Assembly: GCF_029407905.1 (NCBI RefSeq) | Contig: NC_073643.1 | Span: 31,028,001-31,092,000 of the forward strand | Direction of reading: 5' to 3' | Origin: Bubalus kerabau | Taxonomy: Eukaryota; Chordata; Mammalia; Artiodactyla; Bovidae | Length of the DNA stretch: 64,000 bases | Shown here: one piece after another, positions 40,290-51,953 of the stretch | Layout: the number at the start of each line of letters is the position of its first letter | Numbering within the stretch: the stretch's first letter is position 1 | Position numbers and translations under genes: made by a program | Notes under the pieces: generated by a model | Database searches by the model: none | What the model was told of the DNA's origin: nothing | What the model saw: the letters and a program-made list of their open reading frames with translations, nothing else

Positions 40290-42853
40290 TGTTCTGGCTG
40301 AGCAGGAATCAGAATTTGAATGACCAGGTGAACAGACTTAGATGAGAACTCTTTTCCTGGGTACCTGCTCACAATCTCTGAGAGATATAGGCCTCCTGTC
40401 TCATCCACCTTTGAGTTTGAATGTCCGGTACAGATGGGACTGGAAGATTTAGATAGCTTGGATGGTGGTACAGTTTCAAGGACCTTTATCATAGGGAATG
40501 GAGTCTAGTATGGGACCCCAAATGTCTCACCGAGTGTAGCATCAGAGGGAGGAGGCGATACAGTTCCTTTATAATGAATACCAGCACCTATCCTAGCTCG
40601 TGGTGGCATTTGTGTTTTCTGGAATAAAGGAGCCTTAGCTGTCACCCAAAGAGGAGCTGTTGCCAAGCTCTAAGGATTTGGAGATGTCAACCACCTTGCT
40701 GTGAGACCCTTCCACGTGATTGTAGCACCAAAGGCATTCCATTCATCTTGCTCATACGGCGCTGGGAATTGCTGGCCACCGGGAGCTGGTGTCAGTGGAG
40801 ATTTGGGGCTGTGAGGATGGCGGAGTTTCAGCCTTACCAGCACCAGCAGTGAGAAACCCAGTTTCACTGCAAAGGGGACAAAATCCCGAGGCTGCAAAAT
40901 CCAGAATTGCCAGCACCATGGTCCCTGAGTCTGTCTCAGGGACACATACAAACAGTCTTGGAGCCCGAACTAGCCTCCAGAATGCCAGCCACTTGTCATT
41001 CCCACCAGCAGTCTACTAGACTGCCTATTTCTCTTCTGCTTTTGCAGCCCTGAACATGCTCAATTAAAACAAACAAACAAACAAAAATACCCTGCCTGGT
41101 TTTAAGTGGATCCTCTTGATGCATACATGCTTAGAAGCTGAAGTGTCCAGAAGCCATTCAGACTGGGAAGCAGTTTGGAAGACGAATGATGGCAGCCTCA
41201 TTGTGGGACACTGCCAACCCACTGCCATCCTGCTCAGGAGGGTCCCCCAGTCTGCACACGCTTTCCTGCTCTGCGGGCAAGTCCTTCTGCCTTCCTGTCC
41301 AAGTACCTGGCCCGACTACGAGGTCCTGTTCCCTCACCAAGGCCCGTCCAACCCCCGATCGGCTGATTACTCCGTGCAGGGCCTTCACCAGCAGGGGACT
41401 GCCTTGGCAGCCCTGTGCCTGCCCGTGGCCAGCCCAGATGGGTGGCACCTCCCCGCCCTCACCGGCTGCCGGGGTTTGCTTTGTTTTTGTTTCTGTTGGC
41501 TCTGTTTCAGTGGAGCCTACAGATGTGGTCAGACCGGAGAGGGGTAGGGGGCGGGGGCTGCCAGCTGAGGGGGAGAATAAAAGAGCCAATCATTTCTGAT
41601 ATAATCTGATCTGACTAGAAGGTTCAGAAGGGGGGCCAGTGAGACAAGCCAGACTTAGGCTGGGCCCCTTCTGGCCTGTCTTCAGGGTCTGTGTCTCCAT
41701 CCCACCCAGAGAGTGGGATGCCCCACGGCTCTGGGAGCCCTGGAGAGTCTCAGCTAAAGAGCCCCACGCAGCCCTGCACGGCTCAGTCACAGCAGCCGCA
41801 ATTCCCAGGCCAGGGCAGGAGGGCCTGGCTCATTTGCCTGCTCTTCTTTGGGGCACTCGGGCCTGACTCAGCCCTAATGAGGGGAGACAGATAAGAGAGG
41901 GAGGAAGCCGGTTTGACAGAGAGCTGACTTCCCCTCGCCCAGACTTTTCACCTGTCAGGTAAAAAGGATCCCAATTAAGCACCTCAGCAAAGCGGACCCT
42001 GCAGCCCCACAGCCCGTCCTGTCTCCTGCCTGCCAGGGTGGTGGAGGCCGCAGCAGGAGCCTGGGGGAGTGGCAGGGGCATGGTGGGGGGAGTCAGTCCC
42101 TAGGAGAGGCTGCCCCTCTCTGGGGTTTCCTGGCCTGGGGTCGGACCACTCAGAAAGCACAGAGCCTTGGGACCCTTCTAGAACACGCAGGCGGCTCCTG
42201 GTCTCTGGCTCCAGCAGGCTTTGGAGGAGAGACTGTGAAAGAGTCCAGAGGTCCCCTCCCTCCCTCAGCGGCCGGCCTCCCCGTTCCTGCTCCTGCTGGC
42301 AGGCACCCACTTCTGGGCTTCCCGTGGCTTTTCGGCAGGGAGGCACACAGGGCCCTGCCCCCGGCTGCATCTGCCAAATGCAAATAGTTGCTAAAGTTAT
42401 TTAGTGTCCTCATGTCTCCTTTCTGTCACTGGTGTTCCCTAGGCAACCGCTGCTGGCATGCAGTCAGCTTCTAGGGGCTCTGCGCTCAGGAACATGAAAT
42501 GGCTCGTGCTCGCTCATGCTCGCTTCTCATTTGGGGGCGTCTCCAAGCGGAGTCGGCATTAAGTGCCCCCATCTCTTATTTGAAAAGAGGGCACTGAGAG
42601 AAATCGGGTCTATTGGCCCCCAGAAGTTGAGGCAGTGGAGACTCCAGCTCCTTGGCTGAATCTCCTTGGGTGGGCATGAGAAGGGCTATGGAGAGTGACC
42701 GCTTCATTTCTCTGGGGTCCTCCCACCAAAACCTCCCTGTAAGTGTGGCTGCGGCAACAGAGAAAGACAGGATGCTCTCTTTTCTTTCTAAAGACTCTTT
42801 TCTTTGTTTTAATGCTTTATATATACATATAAGCATAGACTTATGGCAAAACC
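40290..42853. other. Unique GC-rich block, no supported gene
   Basis: 2.5 kb with almost no recognisable transposons apart from (AAAC)n at 41069-41085. Open frames at 41116-41547 (+) and 41158-41589 (-) are mutually antisense and have no domain. CpG is moderately frequent near 41270-41480 and 42470-42560, but not at island density. The block includes the motif cluster at 41864-41964. Confidence 0.45.
41864..41964. promoter_or_regulatory. Possible enhancer-like motif cluster (NF-E2/AP-1, GATA, E-box pair)
   Basis: TGACTCAGC at 41864-41872 fits the AP-1/NF-E2 (MARE) core. AGATAAG at 41889-41895 is a strong GATA site 16 bp further on. TTTCACCTG (41946-41954) and CAGGTAAAA (41956-41964) form an inverted E-box pair of the ZEB/SNAI type, with CAATTAAG just downstream. 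NF-E2 next to GATA is a known erythroid enhancer pairing. This is motif inference only, since such sites also occur by chance. Confidence 0.3.
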
Positions 42854-42864
42854 TTAGGAAGCAT

Positions 42865-43146
42865 GCTGCCGCTGCTGCTGCTAAGTTGCTTCAGTCGTGT
42901 CCGACTCTGTGCGACCCCACCATAGACGGCAGCCCACCAGGCTCCCCCGTCCCTGGGATTCTCCAGGCAAGAACACTGGAGTGGGTTGCCATTTCCTTCT
43001 CCGATGCATGAAAATGAAAAGTGAAAGTGAAGTCGCTCAGTCGTGTCCGACTCTTAGTGACCCCATGGACTGCAGCCCACCAGGCTCCTCTGTCCATGGG
43101 ATTTTCCAGGCAAGAGTACTGGAGTGGGGTGCCATCGCCTTCTCCG
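42865..43146 (-). mobile_element. Bov-A2 dimeric SINE
   Basis: Two Bov-A monomers with the AAAAGTGAAAGTGAAG linker and the (GCT)n tail at the left edge. Perfect 11-bp duplication TTAGGAAGCAT at 42854-42864 and 43147-43157. Confidence 0.97.
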
Positions 43147-43422
43147 TTAGGAAGCATAGATATGTATAAAAAAAGCAGGAAAATTCTACCCCAATGACCC
43201 ATCATCTCATCCTGCAGAGAGAGTGACTATTAACATTTTGGATAGACATAGAACTGTATAAAACTTTTAAAACAAAAGCAAGATACAAAAACTGTATCTT
43301 GAAATTGTGTGAAAAAGGCACTATGGTACCAACCTCCTTCCTTGTCAGTCACATGTGCCCACCTTGTGTCAGGCACCTGCTGCTGTGTAACAACTAACCC
43401 CCAAGCTCTGTGGTTTTACACA

Positions 43423-44027
43423 GTGGTGCTCAAACTTTTTAGGTCCCAGGGCATTTTTAAATATTTGAAATCACTAAAGACATCACAGAGCTTTTGTTTA
43501 TGTCAGCTCTATCGATCAGTGTTTCCTATATTGGAAATTAAAACCAAGAACATTTTGAAAGCAAGCATACATAAGCATACATTGTGGTGCTCAGATGCTC
43601 AGTCATGTCCAGTCCAACTTTTTGCAACCCCATGGACTGTAGCCCACCAGGCTCCTCTGTCCATGGAATTTTCTAGGCAAGAATATTGGAGTGGGTTGCC
43701 ATTTCCACCTCCAGGGGATCTTCCCAACCCAAGGATCGAACCCATGTTTCTTATGTCTCCTGCACTGGCAGGCAGACTCTTTACCACTAATGCCACCTAG
43801 GAAGCCCCCAAGCATACATCCTACTTGCTATCAAAGTGATGATGTCATCACATGTCATGGGTCCTCTGGAAAAGTCCTTTGTACACTCACGAGAGGATGA
43901 CATTGAAAGGGCAAAGAAGGTCTTCCTGGTATCAGAAAAAGAGTTCTGACCTTGTAGACTCTCTCATAGGATCTCAGAGTCACTCTTGAGGTACCCCTGC
44001 CCTGGACCTCACTTTAAGGAATGCTGG
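43423..44027. mobile_element. hAT-type DNA transposon remnant, interrupted
   Basis: Left end CAGTGGTGCTCAAACTTTTTAGG, then GAGCTTTTGTTTATG and GAAATTAAAACCAAGAAC. Right end GACCTCACTTTAAGGAATGCTG. Non-coding and split by Bov-tA. Flanks GTTTTACA / ATTTAAAA agree at 6 of 8. Confidence 0.75.
43583..43809 (-). mobile_element. Bov-tA SINE
   Basis: Bov-A body at left (GGTGCTCAGATGCTCAGTC) and tRNA-like head at right (GCCACCTAGGAAGCCCC). Duplication AAGCATACAT is perfect at 43573-43582 and 43810-43819, with one extra tandem copy at 43563-43572. Confidence 0.96.
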
Positions 44028-44439
44028 ATTTAAAAATCAGTACTTACTGTTGCTTACAAGTCTGCAGGTCAACTGGATGGATCTTCAGGGCTTAAGTGGG
44101 CTTGCCCGATGTGTCTGCCATCGGCTGGGGCTGGCAGGGCTGGGGGGTGGCCCTCTTGATCTTGGTCAGACTCTCTTGTGTTTGAGGGTCACCTGCTTTG
44201 AGGCTGGTCTGGGATGGCTTTAGCTGAGACAACTGGGCTCTCTGTCATGCAGTTGTTCATGCTCCAACAGGCGAGCCTGGGCATGTGCACATGGAGGGGG
44301 CAGGATCCAGAGAGCCAGAGATGCAGAGAGAGCGTCAAGCAGGAAGATGCGGTTACCAACCCCAGGGGAGGTTCCCACTGTGTGGAAGATAGCAAAGATC
44401 ATAACAACATCAAGTGCCAGAAGTCGGAGCCCACAGATG

Positions 44440-44984
44440 TGATCCGCTGTGTGCTTTAGAGGTTAGGAGTTGCCAAGGAGGACTCCACACACAAGGCGCT
44501 GGTTGGAGCAATGCTTTACTCACAGATGGGCAAAGAAATGCAGCAAGCTCAGCATCTCCAGTGTCTCATGGCCATGAGTCCCTCCTGCTAGCCACGGCAG
44601 GGGGATGGGATGGGCTGCATGCACCTCTCTAGTGCTATAGGCAAAGACCCCTGATCCCTTCCCACCAGATATACTAGGTGCCTGGCCAGGTGCCAAATGC
44701 AGCACATGGTTTGGTAGTTCCCATTATGGCTGCTTGCCCAACAGAGAGGGAGGGATAGAGAGGGAGAGAGGGAAGGAGGGAGGGAGAGAGGAGAGCTCAA
44801 GTTCTCATAAGACCTAAGCTCAGTGCAGAACAGATGTACGGTCACTTTGTACTCTGTTGACCAAAGTGAGTTGCATTGGTGGCCAGGAGGGTCCAGAAGA
44901 CACCCCTTCCCTTGGTGAGAGTTGCTGCAGAGTCACGTTGCCAAGGGCATGCACAGAGGAGCACAACTGTGGCTATTTTTGCAA
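44440..44984. other. Unique DNA with purine-rich repeat
   Basis: No gene recognised. A (GGGA)n/(GA)n purine tract lies at about 44743-44795. Confidence 0.5.
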
Positions 44985-45300
44985 TCTCTCTACACATACT
45001 TCCTTTCTGTTTAATGGCTGCATCATTTTCCATTGAGCAGACAATACTTATAATTTACTCCAGCCCCAACTGCTGGACCAATGAGGTTCATTTTCATTTT
45101 CTCCTAATATAAATGAGGCCGGAACAAGCATCCCTCTGTATTTGTCTGACTCTTTCCTTAGGACAAATTCCTAGAAAGGAAATTGCTGCAATAAAAGTTC
45201 TGAGCATTGTTAAATTTCTCATGCCTACCGCCAAATTTCTCTCTAGAGAGTTCCCACTGGTTTATGCTCCCACCAGCAAGGAAGATGGCGTCTGCCTGTT
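44985..45300 (-). mobile_element. Old L1 fragment
   Basis: TTAATGGCTGCATCATTTTCC, GACAAATTCCTAGAAAGG and ATTGCTGCAATAAAAG, then CTCCCACCAGCAAGG, the reverse of an old L1 ORF2/3' region. Confidence 0.75.
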
Positions 45301-46135
45301 GAGAGACTATTTCTGCTGGGGTGTCTGTGTAGGGGAGATGACTTGTTAAGCACGGTTCTCTGTACTTTGTGTAGACAAGGTCTGAGGTTGTCAGCAACTG
45401 TCTCGGCTGAGTAGAGAGCTACTCTCAGCCTTTCTCCACAGAAGTGACCATGTCTTGAAGATGATGCTGTGAGGGGCATGATACTCTGTTCAGTGACTGC
45501 TGATTCTGATTTTACCTAAGGGCGCTGCTTTCCTGTCTAGCTTCTCACTGGCCTTGATTACTTACTCATTAGAGAATCGAGATGCGCTTCTTCCCAAGAG
45601 AAAAGGAACGAGTTCTTTTAGGCTGTCAAGAGCGGTGTCACGGGCTGTCTCTCAGGAATGGAGTCCTGAGCTCTCAGGGGAAAGAAGCCAATCCTGGTTG
45701 CCAGTGGCTGAGGCTCTGAATATGGATCAGGTGACTCCTCCCCAGCGAGCCTCACCTCCTTTCTGCATTGTGCTCCCCCATGTCCTTGTGTTCCTGGGTC
45801 AGTTATCAAGTCGCTGAGTCCACAGGCCCTGTATGCATTTTCGTTTTATTTCTTACTAATTCCACAGGTGCCTCCTTGACCCCATGTTTCTGCCAAGCTG
45901 TGTTTCCTATGGTTTCCAGAAGAATCTGTAATGAATGACCCCAGCTTCTGGGTTTCTGCTTCTATTGTTCCCTCTGTCAGAATTTCTGTTCCCATCTCTG
46001 TCCATCCCATTTTTCATCCAGCCAATTCATAAGTATCCTTCCAAATTCAGCCTAAGAGAATTTGAATGGTCCGCCTTTGCATCTGGGTTGATGTTCCAGG
46101 CCCTGAACTGATGCCTCCAGTGAAGTAGCTCAGGC
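45301..46135. other. Unique DNA, no gene recognised
   Basis: No repeat, RNA gene or supported exon seen. Confidence 0.5.
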
Positions 46136-46139
46136 TGAG

Positions 46140-46290
46140 CTGGGGGAGCCCTGACTCTCACTGTTTCCTAGCTGTGTGACATTTGGCAAGTTAACTGACC
46201 TCGCTGAGCTTCAGTTTTTCTCTTCTGTAAAATGAGGTTTCCTGTTTGGCTTGTATATCATTCTTGGTTGCTTTGAAGAGCAAATGAATT
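46140..46290 (+). mobile_element. MIR SINE
   Basis: CTAGCTGTGTGACATTTGGC, AAGTTAACTGACC and TTCAGTTTTTCTCTTCTG, then TAAAATGAGG. Confidence 0.87.
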
Positions 46291-46388
46291 CATAGAAGTC
46301 ATCGTCATTTAAATTGCTAAAAATGCAATGTACTATTGTTATTAAAAAAAAAAAAAGAAGTCCTACTTTGGGTTTCTCTCAAAAAGCA

Positions 46389-46600
46389 GAGGGCTTCCCA
46401 GGTGGTACTAGTGATAAAGAATCCACCTGCCAATGCACGAGACCTAAGACACCTGGATTCAATCCCTGGGTTGGGAAGGTCCCCTGGAGGAGAGCACGGC
46501 AACCCACTTCAGTATCCTTGCCTGGGAAATCTCGTGGACAGAAGAGCCTGGTGGGCTATAGTCCGTAGGGTCACAAAGAGTTGGACAGGACTAAATCAAC
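46389..46600 (+). mobile_element. Bov-tA SINE
   Basis: GGGCTTCCCAGGTGGTACTAG head, GGATTCAATCCCTGGGTTGG, and Bov-A body to GGACAGGACTAAATCAACTGAG. No clear duplication. An A12 run lies just left, at 46344-46357. Confidence 0.93.
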
Positions 46601-47513
46601 TGAGCTAAGAGCTTGTGTGCAGATAGTGTATTTTGATGATGTGGTTCTTGGGAAAGGGTGTGGGTGGGGGGCTGGAGACTTCAGCAGGGAAGGCTGGTAG
46701 GCCGGAATGCCTGGAAGAGGCCCCTGCTGTGGGCACATGATCTCTGGGGAGCAGATGAGAGCGCCTCAGTGTGGTCCACTCATGACAGAGGGGAGTATCC
46801 GTTCCTGCGTTGGCTAAGGTTGCCCCTGGGGGCAGCACTTAAACGTGCCTGGGGCCCCATGGCAGAGTTGCAGTGGAGGCTTCCAGTAAACAGCAGCCCC
46901 CCGTGCACTGACGTAAGGCACCCTTGCTTCAGGTGTTCAAGGTCCAAGTGTCTGACAGGACAGAAAGGTGGATGATAAGAATCGAAGACACCGAGTAAAA
47001 AATGTCTCACCCAGCCCCAAAGGCTGTCTCTGTCATCTGTGAATCCCCACTTGTGAGCGTGGTGCCTGGCACAGAGCAGACAGTAAACCAATGAGAAATG
47101 AGGAAAATCTTCCTGCTGAACTTGTTCACGGCCATCAGCTTCTGATCAGAGTGGCCAGAGGCTCTTATCCATGGTGCTTTTATACCTCTCTGGAGCCTGG
47201 AGGGAGAAGATTCTCTGATCATTGAGCAAGGCTGGTGGAGCTAATGACAATAAAGGGCTGGGTTAGATGAGCCTTTTCCAAATTCATCCTCCAGGGACCT
47301 TGTGGGCAAAATTGCAGGGATGGATGGGGTGGCTTGTGCATATCAGGAAATAGTCTCACTACCTAATTCCTGAGAATCATCTGAAACAGCAGCCATCAGC
47401 ATTTGCAAAGCACAGACATTTGCCAGAGTGAATTCCCCCAAATTGGATCTCCTCCTCACCTCTTCATCCAGGGCAGTTCCACTTTCACCTCTTTGCTATT
47501 TTGAGTTTGTCTC
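46601..47513. other. Unique DNA, no gene recognised
   Basis: No repeat I can name and no supported exon. Confidence 0.5.
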
Positions 47514-47524
47514 AGTTGGGATTT

Positions 47525-47799
47525 GGAGAAGGCAATGGCAACCCACTCCAGTACTCTTGCCTGGAAAATCCCATGGATGGAGGAGCCTGGAAGGTTGCAG
47601 TCCATGGGGTTGTGAAGAGTCGGACACGACTGAGCGACTTCACTTTGACTTTTCACTTTCATATACTGGAGAAGGAAATGGCAACCCACTCCAGTGTTCT
47701 TGCCTGGAGAATCCCAGAGATGGCGGAGCCTGGTGGGCTGCCATCTATGGGGTCGCACAGAGTTGGACACGACTGAAGCGACTTAGCAGCAGCAGCAGC
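47525..47799 (+). mobile_element. Bov-A2 dimeric SINE
   Basis: Two Bov-A monomers (starting about 47525 and 47670) joined by CACTTTCATATACTGG, ending in (AGC)n. Duplication AGTTGGGATTTGG is perfect at 47514-47526 and 47800-47812, with the GG shared at the boundary. Confidence 0.97.
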
Positions 47800-47812
47800 A
47801 GTTGGGATTTGG

Positions 47813-48179
47813 GTGCAAGCAACAGAAACCAACTTCTCTTAACTAAAGAGCAAAGAAATTTATTGGAAGCGTATGCAAACCCTAGATCTGTGGGCAAAGT
47901 CATTTGGGAAATAGAATTGAGCAAAGTAAAATAGGGCTATGTATTGCAGAACTTTTCAAAATCTTTAGTGTGCCAATGCAATTCTCAGAGGGGATATACA
48001 GTTTGTAAAGCTTTCTGAATGTATTTCTTGGATTCCAAAATGTGCTGAATGTAAGATGGATCAGCAGTTTAATAACAGATTTCTAGGATTCAAAACCAAA
48101 AAGGCAAACTATCACATCGGGCATACAAATGGATTTGAAGAAGCAACCTGCTTTCAGAACCCTGTTTATTTGTTTGAAG
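47813..48179. other. Unassigned old repeat or unique DNA
   Basis: The start (GCAAGCAACAGAAACCAAC, AAGAAATTTATTGGAAGC) and a similar phrase at 49738-49800 recall an old mammalian repeat I cannot name. No gene. Confidence 0.35.
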
Positions 48180-48310
48180 GCAACACATAAGTTCTCACTA
48201 TACCAGGTACCACTTTAAGAAGTTTTATGTAAGTTAATCCTACCTTTTGAGGTTGGTATAGGGCTCAGAAGGGCTTGAGGATGTGCTGCTCTTACTGCTA
48301 GGGGTGGAAT
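48180..48310 (-). mobile_element. MIR fragment
   Basis: CTATACCAGGTACCACTTTAAG, TATGTAAGTTAATCCTACC and TTTTGAGGTTGGTATAGG. Confidence 0.7.
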
Positions 48311-48689
48311 TGGCTGAGGGCCCCCGCCACTGAACTCTGAATCCATCTCTGTATTGGGCAGAGACCTCACTTTGTACGAGCTGTTGCCTCCAGTGACCCA
48401 GCGCATTGGGGTATAGAGACAGGCTCTTTCCTGGGTGATGCGTGATTCCTCACAGTTGATGGGGACTTAGGAACTCCTTAAAACTTTGCCAAAACTTTCT
48501 TAGAGTGGCCCTGCAATCTGAGGTCTTTTCTTTCTTTCCTCTCTCTCTTTTTTTTTTTTTTGCAGGAATTCAGTCTGCTTGGAGGTTTCACAGCATTTCT
48601 AGCCTCCTGCAGCCTCTTCCCACACTCTCACAGCTGTTTCCCTCATACACATCTCATCTTGGCATCTGCTTCTTGCAGAACCTCCCTGA
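48311..48689. other. Unique DNA with T-run
   Basis: No gene or named repeat. A T14 run lies near 48549-48562. Confidence 0.5.
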
Positions 48690-48860
48690 ACACAGTTGGA
48701 TCATTTGCTTCATTCTCAATTTGTGGCTGGGAAAGCTGAGGCTCAGAGTGGTTAAGTTACTTGACTGAGGTCACACAGCTAAAAGGAGGAAGAACTGATC
48801 ATCAAACCCAGTTTGTCAATTTTCAGAGTGCATGCTTGTAACCACTTCATCACACAACTT
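48690..48860 (-). mobile_element. MIR SINE
   Basis: GGGAAAGCTGAGGCTCAGAG, TGGTTAAGTTACTTGACTG and AGGTCACACAGCTAAAAGG. Confidence 0.88.
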
Positions 48861-48871
48861 CTCATTTCATT

Positions 48872-49058
48872 CTTTTAAAAATCTTTATCCATTTATTTGG
48901 CTGTGCCGGGTCTTAGTTGCAGCATGTGGGATCTTTAGTTCTAGTATATGAACTCTTAGTTGAGGCATGTAGAATCTAGTTCCCTGAACAGGGATTGAAC
49001 CTTGGCCCCCTGCACTGGGAGTGCAGGGTCTTAGCTACCAGACCACCAGGGAAGTCCC
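48872..49058 (-). mobile_element. CHR-type SINE
   Basis: TTTGGCTGTGCCGGGTCTTAG, GGGATCTTTAGTTCTAG, CCCTGAACAGGGATTGAACC and CCAGACCACCAGGGAAGTCC: minus-strand CHR SINE. Perfect 12-bp duplication TCTCATTTCATT at 48860-48871 and 49059-49070. Confidence 0.93.
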
Positions 49059-49074
49059 TCTCATTTCATTATAA

Positions 49075-51712
49075 TATGTGAAAAATAAGAAAGCACATCA
49101 GAAGTATCTAGAAAGTGAGATATTGGATAACAAGATTTTTTTTTTTGTACAGCATCTTGTAGGACGAGGATTCAAGGAGCTGTGCCCTGGGAAAGGCTGG
49201 CACACTGCTTTGCCACACGCATCTGTTGGTAGGGACCAGTTCTCATCAACAGACAGGAAGGACGCAGGTGAGGAGGAGCCCTCCACGACTGTCCTGTGCG
49301 CCTGTCGACTGTGGCCTTGGAGAAGTATAGGAAAGACCCTGTCACACACTTGATCTTTGTGTGGGTCCTTAGCTTAATTTTGCCATCTACATGTCTGTTA
49401 GATTCTAAAGAGCCTGCCACTGTGCTGTGGCAGGAAGGCTGCTGCCTCGGGGGCCAGATGGCCTGAGTTTCCAGCCATCACCAAGCAGTGCCAGGGCCCT
49501 GGTAAATCAATGAGTTTCTCTCCCCTTGCTTCCCTCATTTGTACAAAAGTGATGGGATGAGATGGAGGCTTTTCAAACAGCGCCCTTTCAGGCCTCAGAG
49601 GCCCTTTGGAGAAAACACAGAAGCCACTGTGAGCAAGCACAGGAGGGAGGCGCCCTTGCCCAGTCTCCTCCATTTCAACACCGAGTCTCCACTTTTATCC
49701 ACTTTAAATATTGGGATGAGGTGAGGATCTGTAGGCATTATTGGTTGTAAGTATCAGAAAGCTGAGTCTCCTAGCCAAACGGAAAGAAAAATGTATTAAG
49801 AGGATCTTAGAGCCAGGGATAGTTATTCAAAGACTCAGTAAGAGGCTGGAGGACCAGGCTTGGGATTGGGATGATAACTGAGAGAGTCTGAGAAGGCTTT
49901 CCACCATCATGAAGACTGCTTTCCAATCAATATGCCTGCCCTAGGTTTCTTGTTCAAGACTGACTCCGGAAAGAAGATGTCCAGTTGACTAGGCTGGCTT
50001 CTAAGACAGAAAGGAAAGACGTTGTCTCTCAGAATTCCAAACTGGGCAGGGGGTCACTTAAGAGTCTTTCCAACCAAGATGTCACAAATTGGCACAAAGT
50101 ATTTCTCAAGAGGTAAAGAAAGTTCTTTAAGGAGCAGGACTGAATACCAAATACCCCCTGTATGCGTGAGGTTTTGCTTGCAGAAGAGTTCCACCATTAA
50201 TCCATGTGAAAGGCACTGGCTAAGAGCCGTTCCTGCATGACACTCTGAGCCGTTCATCCCGTCCAGCCGTCTGGGTTTCAGTTGGGAGAGGAGGGAGCAG
50301 AAACTCTCTTGTTTTTGGCCACAGAACTGCCACGCGTGCCCCTGAAAGCCTCACCACCCCTGCCAGCTGCTGGGGAGAGGGCAGGAGAGCAACTGTCTGG
50401 GCTCAGGTTTCCCCGAGAAAGAAGAGCTGGAGACTGAAGGCTTGCATGCAGGTAGTTTAATTTGGGCATTGACCCCAAATCAGTCAGGGACAGGGGATGA
50501 GGGAATGTAGGGGTACATTACTGAGGTAGTCATCACTGGGAACCATCAACTGGCAAGGGTCCTCTGAGGAGTCATGTAGAACAGCACCCAGAATCATCGA
50601 GCTGCAGTACAGAAGAGGGAAGTGCTGCCAGCCTGACTTTGGTGCCTTTCATTCGAGGGTCAAGGTTGCCCCTGGTGCGTGGGCAGGCTTGTGCTTCCCA
50701 GTCTGGTGAACAGCCGAATGGCTGGGTGGGTTCCCGCACAATGTGGCAGCTGGGAATCCCCGGGGTGGAAAGTGGAGAAGAGGGGCTGCTGCTGAGATCA
50801 GCTGTGGTCAGGTCCACCTGGGCCCAGGTGATTGCTGTAGCCTCAGCTGGAGGCACAGGTGGCCGGGAAGGATGCGGGGCAGATGCGGGGCAGGGCACAG
50901 GAGGTGTCCCATACCAAACTCCTTGGTACTTGCCCGAGCGGCATCTCCCTGAGGCCGATGTGCACACAAAGTACCTGATGTCAGGGTAGCCTGGGGCTCA
51001 CCCAGCGGGGTCTGCACGCTGGCAGGTGGGGGCTCTGGCCCATGAGGAAGGTGCCACCTTTGACTGGCTGCACAGCAGAGTGCTTCTCACTGTTCAGTGG
51101 CAGATGTGTCCCTGGGGACCTCACACTGCTTTCCCAGCACCTTTACATTCTTCAAAAGGCAGCACGTTTGCAGAATGTACTCAGAGGATGAAATTTGCAT
51201 CCTGCTCCCTGTTCAAGCAAGCTCTGCCCCAGGGGGAAACTCAGCAGGCTCTGCCCCAGCGGGGAAGATCAGTGCTCTCCATCAGGGGCCTGCCGTCCTC
51301 AGGGACAGTGTTGGGGGTAAGCGCCGGCCGGGCCAGGTCACCAAATGCTCAAGCGGGCAGGGTTCCTGGTTTTGGCTCCAGCTGCTGAGAGCAGGGGAGG
51401 AGGTTGAGTTTGGCACCTGGTTTGGACCCCCGCCAAACTGTCCAAAGCTCGCGGGAGAGGAGGGTCCCGGGAGCTTTGTTGTTTGAACTCAGTGGTGTTT
51501 AGAGACTCCAAATGGCTTCACTGGAGGCCTGAGTTATTTTTATAAGTTTTTATTTTTAAAGTCCACTGGCCTCTGGCTCTCCTCCGAGTGGAGACAAGAA
51601 AGAGGTCAGCCTCTCTTCTGGCACAACCACTCCAGCTGAAGTCTGGCATTTTTACCCTCGATGGGAGAGATTGCTATTAGTACAATTCTGCTTTCAGTGA
51701 TATTCATATATA
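49075..51712. other. Unique DNA, no supported gene
   Basis: 2.6 kb with little recognisable repeat; 49740-50250 may hold an unassigned old repeat. 50570-51490 is GC-rich with overlapping frames on both strands and no domain. A small tandem duplication of GCTCTGCCCCAG occurs near 51230-51266. A GGTAAGC near 51315 could be read as a splice donor, but no matching exon frame is evident. Confidence 0.45.
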
Positions 51713-51714
51713 AT

Positions 51715-51830
51715 TGTTCTACTTAACAATATTTATCAGGTCCAACAACAGGCACTGTGCTAAGAGCTTAATGTCCCTTCTTTCATGTCACTCTATTTAA
51801 CTCCCTGCATCCTTCAGATCTTCATTGTCC
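51715..51830 (-). mobile_element. MIR fragment
   Basis: ATATTTATCAGGTCCAAC, AGGCACTGTGCTAAGAGC and TCATGTCACTCTATTTAAC. Confidence 0.6.
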
Positions 51831-51953
51831 CTTCCATGGGGACATCTGCTTTGACTCTCCTGTGCTCCCCACCCCTCCATCATAGGCTCTCATCACACCA
51901 CACACTTTCCCTTTGAGGCCTTATCTCCATTGACATTTTGCTTTTACTTGTGT

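Larger units (their letters stand above)
43370..44430. repeat. Outer layer of a three-layer nest: unassigned old repeat
   Basis: CTGTGTAACAACTAACCCC left of 43422 and ACAAGTCTGCAGGTCAACTGG, GGCTTAAGTGGGC right of 44027 are two parts of one old repeat, related to 39340-39800. It is split by the hAT element at 43423-44027. Confidence 0.5.

Noticed and set aside
41116..41589. Pair of 143-codon frames and a possible CpG island
   Set aside because: The frames are mutually antisense without homology. CpG density is raised but well below an island.
51226..51330. Possible exon ending at a GGTAAGC donor
   Set aside because: No matching acceptor plus maintained frame was found, and the small tandem duplication upstream suggests non-coding DNA.
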